DNA of 64,000 bases from the NCBI RefSeq assembly GCF_001417775.1, contig NZ_BBZJ01000016.1:412772-476771 (forward strand), read 5' to 3'. Both the position numbers and the translations under genes were made by a program. The notes beneath the pieces are model-generated. The model worked only from the letters and a program-made list of their open reading frames with translations. It did not search any database and had not been told where the DNA came from. This DNA is from Streptomyces sp. TP-A0356 (lineage in GTDB: Bacteria > Actinomycetota > Actinomycetes > Streptomycetales > Streptomycetaceae). Position 1 is the stretch's first letter. Each line of letters starts with the position of its first letter. Positions 14,968-23,869 of this stretch are shown here, in pieces.

Positions 14968-16538
14968 GGACGCCCAGCAACTGGCTCACCTCCCGCCGAC
15001 GGCGCGGTGTCGCCGCCATGCTCGCCGGTGCGCTGCCGATGGTCGCCTTCCCGGCGCCGTCCCTGTGGTGGTTCGCCTACATGGCGCTGGTCCCCTGGAT
15101 CCTGCTCGTCCGGTCGGCGCCGACCGGACGGCAGGCCGCGTACGACGGCTGGCTCGGCGGGTTCGGCTTCATGACGGCCGTGCACCACTGGCTGATCCCG
15201 AACCTGAACGTGTTCACGTTCGTCATAGCCGCACTGCTCGGCGCGCTGTGGGCGCCGTGGGGGCTGCTGGTACGGCGCTTCCTGGCGGGCGTGCCCTCCC
15301 CGGGCCGGATCGGCGCGGCCCTCGTCGTGCTGCCGTCGGGCTGGCTGCTGGTCGAGCTCGTGCGCTCGTGGCAGGGACTCGGCGGCCCCTGGGGGCTGCT
15401 CGGGTCGAGCCAGTGGCAGGTGGAGCCCGCTCTGCGGCTCGCCTCGGTCGGCGGGGTGTGGCTGCTGAGCTTCCTGGTCGTGGGCGTCAACGTCGCCCTC
15501 GCCGTCCTCTTGTCGGTACGCGCGTCACGCCTGCCCGCCCTGGCCGGACTGGTCGCCACGGCCGCCGCGACGTCGGCGGCCTGGGTGTGGTCGCCGCGCC
15601 CCGACCTCGACGGGCAGGTGCGCATAGCGGTCGTCCAGCCCGGGATCGTGGACGGCACGGCCAGCGGTGCGCAGCGCTTCGAACGCGAGGAGCAGTTGAC
15701 GCGGCGGCTCGCCGGGCGGGACGTGGACCTGGTCGTGTGGGGCGAGAGCAGCGTCGGGTTCGACCTCGCGCACCGGCCCGATCTGGCCACCCGGATCGCG
15801 GCACTCTCCCGGCAGGTGAAGGCCGACATCCTCGTCAACGTCGACGCCCGCCGCTCCGACCGCCGCGGCATCTACAAGAGTTCGGTGCTCGTCGGCCCGA
15901 ACGGCCCGACCGGAGAGCGCTACGACAAGATGCGGCTCGTCCCGTTCGGCGAGTACATACCGGCACGGTCCGTGCTCGGTTGGGCCACCTCGGTCGGCAG
16001 GGCAGCCGGCGAGGACCGCAGACGCGGTACCGAGCAGGTGGTCATGGACGTCGGGCACGGGCTGCGCGTCGGCCCCATGGTCTGCTTCGAGTCCGCGTTC
16101 CCGGACATGAGCCGCCACCTCGCGGACAACGGCGCGGAGGTGCTGCTCGCCCAGTCGTCGACGTCGACGTTCCAGGACAGCTGGGCGCCGGAGCAGCACG
16201 CCTCGCTGGCCGCGCTGCGCGCCGCGGAGACCGGCCGCCCCATGGTGCACGCCACGCTGACCGGCGTCTCCGCCGTCTACGGCCCGAGCGGCGAGCGCGT
16301 CGGCTCCTGGCTGGGGACCGGCGCAAGCACTTCGGCGGTGTACGACGTCCCCCTCGCCCATGGCATCACTCCGTACGTCCGCTATGGCGACTGGCCTGTG
16401 CACACGGCTGTGCTGGTGCTCGCCGGGCTGTGCGCCGCCGAGGGCGTGCGTGCCCTCAGAGTGCGACGGGGCGCTCCCGCACCGCAGCTACCACGCGCTC
16501 GCACAGTTCGTGAGTCGCCAGTGCGTCCCTGGCGCTGA
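14964..16538 (+). CDS. lnt: Apolipoprotein N-acyltransferase
   Basis: The 524-residue enzyme N-acylates the diacylglyceryl-cysteine of lipoproteins in the cytoplasmic membrane. About six N-terminal transmembrane helices (residues 13-210) precede a nitrilase-type catalytic domain. The triad is visible: Glu261 in WGESSVGF, Lys322 in YDKMRLVPFGEY and Cys374 in MVCFESAFPD. The ATG at 14964 follows GGAGG. The gene runs 83 bases into the convergent oxidoreductase gene, so the last 27 codons are antisense to it. The reader can expect many lipoprotein substrates, several of them in this window. Confidence 0.93.
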   Translation: MRTPSNWLTSRRRRGVAAMLAGALPMVAFPAPSLWWFAYMALVPWILLVRSAPTGRQAAYDGWLGGFGFMTAVHHWLIPNLNVFTFVIAALLGALWAPWGLLVRRFLAGVPSPGRIGAALVVLPSGWLLVELVRSWQGLGGPWGLLGSSQWQVEPALRLASVGGVWLLSFLVVGVNVALAVLLSVRASRLPALAGLVATAAATSAAWVWSPRPDLDGQVRIAVVQPGIVDGTASGAQRFEREEQLTRRLAGRDVDLVVWGESSVGFDLAHRPDLATRIAALSRQVKADILVNVDARRSDRRGIYKSSVLVGPNGPTGERYDKMRLVPFGEYIPARSVLGWATSVGRAAGEDRRRGTEQVVMDVGHGLRVGPMVCFESAFPDMSRHLADNGAEVLLAQSSTSTFQDSWAPEQHASLAALRAAETGRPMVHATLTGVSAVYGPSGERVGSWLGTGASTSAVYDVPLAHGITPYVRYGDWPVHTAVLVLAGLCAAEGVRALRVRRGAPAPQLPRARTVRESPVRPWR

Positions 16539-17367
16539 GTACCTTGCCCGCGCGGACGGCGTCGAGGAAGGCGAGCGCGGCCTGTTCGATGCCGCGCTGG
16601 CGGGCCACCGGCACCCAGTCCCCGCGCCGTCGCACGGTCGGCTGGCCCTTGTGGTCGATGATCTCGGCGAGGTTGCACACCTGCCGCTTGGTGTCCTGCC
16701 CGGAGACCTCCAGGATCTCCTCCGCCGAACCGCTCAGCCGGTTCATCACGCCGAGCGCGGTGAAGCCGTCGCCGGCCAGCTGGAGCACCACGTGGTGCAG
16801 CAGACCGCCCTCGACCCGGGCCCGTATCGTCACGTCGTCGACCGGCCCCGGCACCAGGAAGCGCAGGGTGTCGGCGACGTGGATGAAGTCGTCGAGGATC
16901 ATCCTGCGCGGTTCCTCGGGGCGACCGGCGCGGTTCTTCTGCATCAGGATCAGCTCGCGGGGGTGGTCGGCGCACTGCACGTACCCGGGTGCGTAGCGTC
17001 GGTTGAAGCCCACCATGAGGCTCACGTTGCGCTCCTCCGCGAGCCGCACCAGCCGTTCGGAGTCGGCGAGTTGGTAGGCGAGGGGCTTGTCCACGTACGT
17101 CGGTACGCCCGCCTCCAGCAGTCGTGTGACGATCTCGGGATGGGCGGCGGTGGGCGCGTGGACGAACGCCGCGTCGAGGTCCTGGGCGAGCAGCGTGTCC
17201 AGGTCGGGGTGCCGCTGATCGTGCGGAAGGTGCAGGCTGTCGCCGACGCGGTGGAGGGTCGCGGGAGTCCGCGTCCGCAGGTGCAGTTCGATCCCCGGCT
17301 GCAGCGCGAGCACCGGCAGATAGGCCTTCTGCGCGATGTCGCCGAGTCCGATGCAGCCGACCTTCAC
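16456..17367 (-). CDS. Gfo/Idh/MocA-family oxidoreductase
   Basis: The 303-residue protein starts KVGCIGLGDIAQKAYLPVL, a Rossmann nucleotide loop, with VDKPLAYQ holding the conserved Lys-Pro dyad and DDFIHVADTLRFLVPG in the substrate domain. AGGAGA precedes the GTG at 17367. It is a stand-alone gene unrelated in context to the other Gfo/Idh gene at 8.7 kb. The substrate is unknown; sugars or cyclitols are the family norm. The 3' end overlaps lnt on the opposite strand. Confidence 0.86.
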   Translation of the reverse strand: MKVGCIGLGDIAQKAYLPVLALQPGIELHLRTRTPATLHRVGDSLHLPHDQRHPDLDTLLAQDLDAAFVHAPTAAHPEIVTRLLEAGVPTYVDKPLAYQLADSERLVRLAEERNVSLMVGFNRRYAPGYVQCADHPRELILMQKNRAGRPEEPRRMILDDFIHVADTLRFLVPGPVDDVTIRARVEGGLLHHVVLQLAGDGFTALGVMNRLSGSAEEILEVSGQDTKRQVCNLAEIIDHKGQPTVRRRGDWVPVARQRGIEQAALAFLDAVRAGKVLSARDALATHELCERVVAAVRERPVAL

Positions 17368-17612
17368 GGGGACGTCTCCTGGGGGTTGCCGACGGGTGCC
17401 TCGTCGGAAGGATACGGCCGCCGCGGGGCCGCCGGTCGACGAGGTCGCCGAGATCTCGCGAGAGGGGCGCCGTTGCCGGGGACGGGCGAGGCGGCGCTCG
17501 CGCACCTGCGTGCGGCGGCCGGCCAGGACCGTCCGGCGGATACCGGCCGGGCGACCGCCGCCCGGTGGGAAATGCGTTGTGGCGATGCGGGGATCCGGGG
17601 CAGGATGCGGAC

Positions 17613-18125
17613 ATGACAGTCGAGCGCCGTGAGCCCGCCCTGAACGCCGACGAGCGCGCCATGCTGGAGGGCTGGCTCGACTACCACCGCCAGACACTCG
17701 CGTGGAAGTGCGAGGGCCTCACCGACGCCCAGCTCAGGACCGCCTCGGTGGAACCGTCCGAGCTCTCCCTGATGGGGCTCGTGCGGCACATGACGGAGGT
17801 GGAGCGGAACTGGTTCCGCAGGGTCCTCGTCGGTGACGATCCCGGGCTGATCTACTGCAGCGACGAGGACCCGGACGGCGAGTTCCACCTCACCGAGGCC
17901 GACACCTGGGAGGAGGCGTACGCCACCTGGCAGGCCGAGATCGAGATCGCCCGGCGGCACGCGGCCGACCACGACCTCGACGACCTCTCCAAGGGCCCGA
18001 GCCGGTTCACCGACTAGCCCTTCAGCCTGCGCTGGATCTACACCCACATGATCGAGGAGTACGCGCGCCACAACGGCCACGCCGACCTGATCCGTGAGCG
18101 GATCGACGGGGCCACCGGGGACTGA
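17613..18125 (+). pseudogene. DinB-like (DUF664) protein gene broken by an in-frame amber codon
   Basis: The frame begins MTVERREPALNADERAMLEGWLDYHRQTLAWKC-- and keeps DinB/mycothiol-dependent-enzyme features (LMGLVRHMTEVERNWFRR). A TAG at 18015-18017 interrupts it after SRFTD. The same frame then continues for 35 residues with [30 protein letters not shown], the typical last helix with its metal-binding His. A GAG-to-TAG change would explain it. The four-helix bundle lacks its last helix without readthrough, so the product is probably inactive. AGGA precedes the ATG. Confidence 0.8.
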
Positions 18126-18234
18126 CGCACTCGGGGCGGCCCGCGGCCCTCCGGCGGAGGCGGGGATCACCCGTGCGGGGCATCCTCCGCCTGTCCGCTC
18201 CCCAAAGCGGGCCGGACCCAGCAGAGTTGCGCGG

Positions 18235-18726
18235 GTGCATCGAACGACGACCACCGCAACGCTCCTGGTCACCGTGGCCGTCTCGGCCCTCACCGGTTGT
18301 GTGACCGTCCAGCGACCGACCGCCCCCGGCCCGCCGCCCGCGCCTTCGACGCCCTCGGCACCGCACCCCGACGGCAGCGCACAGCCCCGTGTCGTCCAGG
18401 CCCCGGCACGGGAGGCGCTGGAGATGGTCCGGCCGTCCACCGGCCCGTCGCCGTCCGCCGACACCTCGCGCCGCACTCCCCGCCAGGCCCCCGCCGCCGC
18501 GCCGACGGGTGGCCCGCACCGACCGCCCGCGGCCCCGCCCCCCGGGTGGGCCCACCCCGAGCCACACCCGAGGCGGGCCCACCCGGGGACGCCCATCCAG
18601 GTGCCCCCGGCCGTCGCCGAGGCCTTCCCGAGGAACGCGGAGGTGTGCGCGCTCGGCCGCAGATACGGAGGGTGGCCCTCGGACAGCCCCGAGGCGGTCA
18701 TCTGCCGGAGCACCTACGGGCGTTGA
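18235..18726 (+). CDS. Proline-rich putative lipoprotein
   Basis: The 163-residue protein has a signal sequence ending in the lipobox ALTGC, a long Pro/Ala/Ser-rich linker, and a small C-terminal segment with two cysteines (EVCALGRRYGGWPSD--EAVICRSTYGR). The C-terminal pattern occurs in many small Streptomyces secreted proteins of unknown role. The GTG start has a CAGAGT box 7 bases upstream and no Shine-Dalgarno. The anchor would be diacylglyceryl-Cys, processed by Lgt/Lsp and Lnt. Confidence 0.65.
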   Translation: MHRTTTTATLLVTVAVSALTGCVTVQRPTAPGPPPAPSTPSAPHPDGSAQPRVVQAPAREALEMVRPSTGPSPSADTSRRTPRQAPAAAPTGGPHRPPAAPPPGWAHPEPHPRRAHPGTPIQVPPAVAEAFPRNAEVCALGRRYGGWPSDSPEAVICRSTYGR

Positions 18727-18751
18727 AGCCCGAAGCCCATTCGGGAGGAAC

Positions 18752-18906
18752 CCTAAGAGCTCCGAACAGAGTGGGCGCCCGGCTCGCGGCCTCCCCTTCT
18801 GTTCGGAGCTCTAAGGGGTCCTTGCACTATGAGCGCCCGATGAGGTCGCGTGGCGAGGTGCGGTGCCAGACCACGCGACCCGGGCGGGCATAGTGCAAGG
18901 ACCCCT
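18752..18906. repeat. Composite palindromic intergenic element (hairpin plus cloverleaf-like structure)
   Basis: Two nested structures lie side by side. A 19-base inverted repeat (18752-18770 with 18798-18816) has one mismatch. A perfect 18-base inverted repeat, AGGGGTCCTTGCACTATG at 18814-18831 with 18889-18906, encloses two further perfect stems: CGCCCG/CGGGCG (18834-18839, 18881-18886) and GGTCGCGTGG/CCACGCGACC (18844-18853, 18871-18880). The stop codon of the convergent gene lies in the right arm. A partial copy is at 6978-7019. It may be a terminator, a REP/MITE-like element, or both. Confidence 0.85.
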
Positions 18907-19480
18907 AAGGCCGTCGCGGCGGCCCCAGGGTCTCCCCGCCCGGGCCGTCCCGGGGGCCGGGCTCGGGTACGCCGCCGGCCGGCCACTCCTCCGCGAGCCG
19001 CCGCTCCAGGCGGCCGATCGCCGCCCTGATGCCGTCGCCATAGGGGTCGGTGCCGAGGACGCCCACCGCGCCGCGGGCCCAGCCCAGATGGACGCGGGCG
19101 GCCTCGGAGCGGCCGAGCTTCACATAGTCGGCGGCCAGATTCAGATGGAGCGAGGGATAGAAGGCACGCACCGCGAGTGCCCTGTCGTGCTCGGCCAGGC
19201 GCTCGTCGGTGAGTTCCTCGGCGGCGGACAGCGCCCTGAGGTCCCAGGCGAGCTCGTCCGCCGGGTCGTTCTGCGTGTCCGCCATGTAGTGCGCCAGGGT
19301 GCAGCGGTGCAGCGGGTCACCGTCCTCGCCGATCTCCGCCCACAGTTGGAGGAAGCGGTCGCGGGCCTCCTCCCGGTCGCCGCCGTGGTGCAGCATGACG
19401 ACCTGCCCGATGCGGGTCATGACGGCGTCCGGCGCCGTCTGTTCCTGTCCCTTCGCCACCGCGTCCTCCACGCTCGTCAC
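18905..19480 (-). CDS. Tetratricopeptide-like helical protein
   Basis: The 191-residue protein is almost wholly helical, with TPR-like pairs: ARDRFLQLWAEIGEDGDPLHRCTLAHYMADTQ and LHLNLAADYVKLGRSEAARVHLGWA. Actinobacteria carry many such proteins with no assigned role. The start is GTG. The TAG stop and last codons lie inside the large palindromic element, showing that the repeat abuts or inserted at the gene's 3' end. It is cytosolic and probably a protein-interaction scaffold. Confidence 0.72.
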   Translation of the reverse strand: MTSVEDAVAKGQEQTAPDAVMTRIGQVVMLHHGGDREEARDRFLQLWAEIGEDGDPLHRCTLAHYMADTQNDPADELAWDLRALSAAEELTDERLAEHDRALAVRAFYPSLHLNLAADYVKLGRSEAARVHLGWARGAVGVLGTDPYGDGIRAAIGRLERRLAEEWPAGGVPEPGPRDGPGGETLGPPRRP

Positions 19481-19618
19481 CCGTCACCACGACGCTAACC
19501 GCCCCCACCGTCGATCGCGGTCAGGCGGCTCCGTACGGACGCTGGGCCAAGACGGTGACGACACGAGCCGGCCAGTGACCGGCGGGGGCGGGCCGGAGCC
19601 GGTCCGCCCCGTCGGGCC

Positions 19619-20302
19619 TCACCCGAGATTCGGGATCGTCCAGTCGATCGGCTCGTGCCCCTGCCGGGCCACGGCCTCGTTGATCCGCGTGAACGGGCGT
19701 GAGCCGAAGAACTTCTTCGCGGACAGGGGCGAGGGGTGGGCGCCCTTGACGACGACGTGCCGCGTCTCGTCGATCAGGGGCTGCTTCTTCTGCGCGTAGT
19801 TGCCCCACAGCACGAACACCGCCGGGTCCGGCCGGTCGGCCACGGCACGGATCACCGCGTCCGTGAACTTCTCCCAGCCCCTGCCCTTGTGCGAGTTGGC
19901 CTCCCCCGCGCGCACCGTCAGCACGGCGTTGAGCAGCAGCACGCCCTGCCGGGCCCATGGCATGAGGTAGCCGTTGTCCGGGATCGGCGTGCCCAGTTCC
20001 TCCTGCATCTCCTTGTAGATGTTCCGCAGGGACGGCGGGGTCTTCACACCGGGACGCACGGAGAAGCACAGGCCGTGTCCCTGGCCCTCGCCGTGGTACG
20101 GGTCCTGGCCGAGGACGAGCACCTTCACCTTCTCGTACGGCGTGGCGTCGAGTGCGGCGAAGACCTCCTCGCGCGGAGGGTAGACGGGACCCTTGGCGCG
20201 CTCCACCTCGACGAACTCCGTGAGCTCCTTGAAGTAGGGCTGCTGCAGTTCGTCGCCCAGAACGCCCCGCCAGGACTCCGGCAGCATGGCGATGTCGGTC
20301 AC
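19619..20302 (-). CDS. ung: Uracil-DNA glycosylase, family 1
   Basis: The 227-residue enzyme removes uracil from DNA as the first step of base-excision repair. The water-activating loop GQDPYHG (65-71, catalytic Asp67) and the minor-groove loop HPSPLS (189-194, His189) are intact, with FSVRPGVKTPPSLRNIY between them. GGAGGAAG stands before the GTG start. It follows the peptide-binding lipoprotein gene on the same strand with 89 bases between, and probably has its own promoter. Confidence 0.95.
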   Translation of the reverse strand: MTDIAMLPESWRGVLGDELQQPYFKELTEFVEVERAKGPVYPPREEVFAALDATPYEKVKVLVLGQDPYHGEGQGHGLCFSVRPGVKTPPSLRNIYKEMQEELGTPIPDNGYLMPWARQGVLLLNAVLTVRAGEANSHKGRGWEKFTDAVIRAVADRPDPAVFVLWGNYAQKKQPLIDETRHVVVKGAHPSPLSAKKFFGSRPFTRINEAVARQGHEPIDWTIPNLG

Positions 20303-20391
20303 GTCAACTTCCTCCGATGTGCGGTCACTTCCAGGTCTCAGAACCTACAGGCGACCACTGACAACGGGCTCCCGAACCCTCCCGGGCCGGA

Positions 20392-21972
20392 CTACCAGCT
20401 GGTCTTGCGGGACAGCTCCCACATCATCATGATCGTCGATGGATCCAGCGCGCGCTCACCGCCGGAGATGTCCTCGTTCGCCGCCACGTACTGCTTGCCC
20501 TGCCACAGCGGCAGCAGTCGGGCGTCGTCGACGAGGATCTGCTGGGCCGCTTCGAACTGCTTGACCACGTTGGCGCGGTCGCTCTGGCGCCGGGACCCCG
20601 GCAGCAGCTCCCCGGTGATCTTCGGCGCCGGGTAGGGCGTGCCGAGCGCGTTCTGCTGGCCGACGAAGGGCGCGATGTAGTTGTCCGGGTCCGGGAAGTC
20701 GGGGAACCACCCGCGGCCGAAAACAGGGTATTCGCCCTTCTGGTAGCCCTCCACGTACGTCGTCCAGGGACGGCTCTTCAGGGTGACCTGGAAGAGGCCG
20801 GAGTCCTCCAGCTGACGTTTGATCTCCTGGAACTCCGGCGCGGTCTCGGAGCCGTAGCGGTCGGTGGTGTACCAGAGGGTCAGCGGGACGCGCTGGGTGA
20901 TGCCCGCGTCGGAGAGGATCTTGCGGGCCTTGGCGGTGCTGGGGTCCCCGAACTGGTCGAAGAAGCCGGTGGTGTGTCCGGTCAGCCCCGCCGGGACCAT
21001 GGAGTAGAGCGGTTGGACGGTGTCCTTGTAGACGTTGTGGGCGATGGCGGCCCGGTCCACGACCTGGGCCAGGGCCTTGCGGACGGCGGTCTTGCCGGCC
21101 CACGGGTCCTTGGGGTTGAAGACCAGGTAGCTGATCTCGATGCCCGAGTTCTCCAGGAGCTGGATGCCGCTGTTGGACTGGTGGCGCTGGAGGGAGACGA
21201 TGTCGGAGGCGGCGAGACCGCGGTACGTGAGGTCGATCTTCCGGCTCTTGAGGGCGTCCACCATGCTGGAGGAGTCCTGGAAGTAGCGGATGGTGACCTC
21301 GTCGTTCTTCCGCTTGGCGTAGCCCTGGTAACGGCTGTTCCCGACGAGTCGTGCTTCCTTGCCGTCCTGGTAGGACTGCAGCGTGTACGGTCCGGACCCG
21401 GTGATCCGGCCGTCCTTGCGCACCTGGGTGGCGGAGTAGTCGGCCGGGTCGACGATCGACATGGCGGGCGTGGCGAGGACGAAGGGGAAGGTGGCGTCCG
21501 GTTCCTTGAGGTGGAAGACGACCTCCAGGTCGCCCTTCACCTCGATCCGGTCGAGGCTGCCCAGCAGGCCCGCCGGGCCGCCGGACACACTGATCCGCTT
21601 GATCCGGTCGATCGAGTACTTCACGGACCGGGCGTCGAGCTTGTCCCCGTTGGAGAAGGTCAGGCCGCTGCGCAGGACGCAGCGGTAGGTGAGGTTCGTG
21701 GTGTCGGTGAACGCGCACTTCTCGGCCGCGTCGGGACCGGGCTGGCTGGCGCCGTCGGGGTAGTTCAGCAGGGTCTGGTAGACGTTGCGGAACAGCTCCC
21801 AGGAACTGTCCCAGGAGGCGGCCGGATCCAGCGTGCTCGGGGAACTGGTGGTGCCCACCACGATCGGGCTCTTGCTGCCGGAGGAGTCCGACGACAGGAC
21901 CCCGCATCCGGTCACCAGCGATATGGACGCGATCGTCGCCAGCTGACGCAGACCTCGGTTCCGGTTGAACAC
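20392..21972 (-). CDS. ABC transporter peptide-type substrate-binding lipoprotein (SBP_bac_5)
   Basis: The 526-residue protein has a signal peptide with lipobox SLVTGCG and then the family 5 extracellular solute-binding fold: FRNVYQTLLNYPDG, the signature-like YRCVLRSGLTFSNGDKLDARSVKYSIDRI, and AGKTAVRKALAQVVDRAAI. Substrates are usually oligopeptides, nickel or sugars. No permease or ATPase genes adjoin it, so it is an orphan receptor that must dock with a remote transporter. The GTG at 21972 follows GAGGAG. Confidence 0.88.
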   Translation of the reverse strand: MFNRNRGLRQLATIASISLVTGCGVLSSDSSGSKSPIVVGTTSSPSTLDPAASWDSSWELFRNVYQTLLNYPDGASQPGPDAAEKCAFTDTTNLTYRCVLRSGLTFSNGDKLDARSVKYSIDRIKRISVSGGPAGLLGSLDRIEVKGDLEVVFHLKEPDATFPFVLATPAMSIVDPADYSATQVRKDGRITGSGPYTLQSYQDGKEARLVGNSRYQGYAKRKNDEVTIRYFQDSSSMVDALKSRKIDLTYRGLAASDIVSLQRHQSNSGIQLLENSGIEISYLVFNPKDPWAGKTAVRKALAQVVDRAAIAHNVYKDTVQPLYSMVPAGLTGHTTGFFDQFGDPSTAKARKILSDAGITQRVPLTLWYTTDRYGSETAPEFQEIKRQLEDSGLFQVTLKSRPWTTYVEGYQKGEYPVFGRGWFPDFPDPDNYIAPFVGQQNALGTPYPAPKITGELLPGSRRQSDRANVVKQFEAAQQILVDDARLLPLWQGKQYVAANEDISGGERALDPSTIMMMWELSRKTSW

Positions 21973-22110
21973 GCGTTGCTCCTCGAGCTGCCACACCAGG
22001 GGTTGGCAGACCATACCGCAGCGCCCCGCCGGGTTCACCGTGTTCCGGCGGGGCGTGTGACCAGCGCGTTATGACGACGTTGTCATCCCCGTGCGTGCCC
22101 GTTTCGCGGT

Positions 22111-22160
22111 GACACGGGCGCGGAATCTGTCAATGGTTGGAGGCGATCCGCGCCCGTGTC
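22111..22160. terminator. Perfect 14-base inverted repeat
   Basis: GACACGGGCGCGGA (22111-22124) pairs perfectly with 22147-22160 around a 22-base loop. It lies just after the stop of the SDR gene on the minus strand and probably ends the fabG-SDR transcript. Confidence 0.65.
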
Positions 22161-22170
22161 GAGACGTCCG

Positions 22171-22929
22171 TCAGCCGACCCCCGCGTTCAGGAAGATGCC
22201 GCCGTCGACGACGAGCGTCTGCCCCGTGATCCAGTCGGACTGGTCCGACGTCAGGAACGCTGCGGCGCCGCCGATGTCGGAGGGCACGCCGAGCCGGCCG
22301 AGCGGGTAGGCCGCGGCGGCCTCCGCCTCCCGGCCCTCGTACAGGGCCTGGGCGAACCTGGTCTTCACCACGGCCGGCGCGATCGCGTTGACCCGCGCCT
22401 TGGGCGCGAACTCGTGCGCGAGCTGCAGGGTCAGGTTGATCATGGCGGCCTTGCTGATGCCGTACGCGCCGATGAACGGTGAGGCGGAGACACCGGCCAC
22501 GGAGGCGATGTTGACGATGGCGCCGCCGTTCTCGCTCTGCCAGGCCTTCCAGGTCTGCTGCGCGAAGCCGAGCGCCGAGACGACGTTCGTCTCGAACACC
22601 TTGCGCGCCACGTTCAGGTCGAGGTCGGCGATCGGGCCGAACACCGGATTCGTACCGGCGTTGTTGACCAGGAAGTCGACCCGGCCGAAGGCCTCCATGG
22701 TCCGCTCCACGGCGGCGGCCTGGTGGGCCTCGTCGTGTGCCTTGCCCGCGACCCCGATGACGCGGTCGGCGCCGAGCTGCTCGACGGCCTCCTTCAGGGC
22801 TTCCTCGTTGCGTCCGGTGATGCAGACGCGGTCACCGCGGGCGACGAGCGCCTCGGCGATGCCGTAGCCGATGCCGCGGCTGGCGCCCGTGATGAGGGCG
22901 ACCTTGCCGGAGAGTTCCACCGAAGTCAT
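22171..22929 (-). CDS. Short-chain dehydrogenase/reductase
   Basis: This 252-residue classical SDR has TGASRGIGYGIA (cofactor glycine motif), NNAG, the catalytic Ser in IVNIASVAG, YGISK (Tyr and Lys) and a C-terminal GGIFL. It resembles 3-oxoacyl-ACP/CoA reductases. It follows a fabG-like gene by 18 bases on the same strand, so the two form an operon. This pair could reduce 3-ketoacyl thioesters together with the thiolase 16 kb away; that link is speculation. GGGGGAAG precedes the ATG. Confidence 0.87.
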   Translation of the reverse strand: MTSVELSGKVALITGASRGIGYGIAEALVARGDRVCITGRNEEALKEAVEQLGADRVIGVAGKAHDEAHQAAAVERTMEAFGRVDFLVNNAGTNPVFGPIADLDLNVARKVFETNVVSALGFAQQTWKAWQSENGGAIVNIASVAGVSASPFIGAYGISKAAMINLTLQLAHEFAPKARVNAIAPAVVKTRFAQALYEGREAEAAAAYPLGRLGVPSDIGGAAAFLTSDQSDWITGQTLVVDGGIFLNAGVG

Positions 22930-22947
22930 GGTCTGCTTCCCCCGGCC

Positions 22948-23709
22948 CTAGTCGAGCGGTCCGCCGGCGACGTACAGCACCTGGCCGGAGACGAATCCGG
23001 CCGCCTCGCCCGTGAAGAAGGCGATCGCGTTGGCGATGTCGTCGGGCTCACCGACGCGCTGCACGGGGATCTGGGTGGCCGCCGCGGCCTTGAAGTCCTC
23101 GAAGTCCATGCCGACGCGTTCGGCGGTGGCCTTGGTCATCTCGGTGGCGATGAAGCCGGGGGCGACGGCGTTGGCGGTGATGCCGAACTTGCCGAGCTCC
23201 TTGGCCAGGGTCTTGGTGAAGCCCTGCAGCCCGGCCTTCGCGGCGGAGTAGTTCACCTGGCCGCGGTTGCCGAGCGCGGAGGACGAGGAGAGGTTGACGA
23301 TACGGCCGAAGCCCGCGTCCACCATGTGCTTCTGCACCGCCCGGGACATCAGGAAGGCGCCGCGCAGGTGCACGTTCATGACGGTGTCCCAGTCCGAGAC
23401 GCTCATCTTGAACAGCAGGTTGTCGCGCAGCACGCCCGCGTTGTTGACGAGGATCGTCGGCGCGCCCAGCTCCTCGGCGATCCGCGCGACGGCCTCCTCG
23501 ACCCGCGCCTCGTCCGAGACGTCGCAGCCGACGGCGATGGCCTTGCCGCCGGCGGCGGTGATCCTCTCCACGGTGTCCTTGCACGCGGCCTCGTCGAGGT
23601 CGATCACCGCGACGGCGCGGCCCTCCGCGGCCAGTCGTACGGCGGTGGCTGCGCCGATGCCGCGCGCTCCGCCGGTGACGACGGCGACGCGCTGCTCAGT
23701 GGTGGACAT
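22948..23709 (-). CDS. fabG: 3-oxoacyl-ACP reductase FabG-like
   Basis: The 253-residue SDR has TGGARGIGAATA, DVSD, NNAGVLRDNLLFKM (typical of FabG), Ser in VNLSSSSALG, YSAAKAGL, and a C-terminus in VLYVAGG. The ATG at 23709 follows GAGGAG; an upstream 47-residue extension of the ORF is discarded as non-conserved. The NADPH-dependent reduction of 3-oxoacyl chains is the expected reaction. It leads the two-gene operon. The housekeeping fabG is normally near fabI, so this copy is likely a paralogue. Confidence 0.86.
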   Translation of the reverse strand: MSTTEQRVAVVTGGARGIGAATAVRLAAEGRAVAVIDLDEAACKDTVERITAAGGKAIAVGCDVSDEARVEEAVARIAEELGAPTILVNNAGVLRDNLLFKMSVSDWDTVMNVHLRGAFLMSRAVQKHMVDAGFGRIVNLSSSSALGNRGQVNYSAAKAGLQGFTKTLAKELGKFGITANAVAPGFIATEMTKATAERVGMDFEDFKAAAATQIPVQRVGEPDDIANAIAFFTGEAAGFVSGQVLYVAGGPLD

Positions 23710-23869
23710 TGCTGGTTCTCCTCGCCCTTGGAAAGCCTGGAACACCTTCGAAAGTCTGGGGCTCCCACGGTAGCCCCCACAGGTGAGCGACCGCTTAGTA
23801 CCTTCAGTAGACGTGACGCTAGAAGCCCTGGCACCCGGTGTCAACGTCACACCCGGCGCGTGTGATCCA

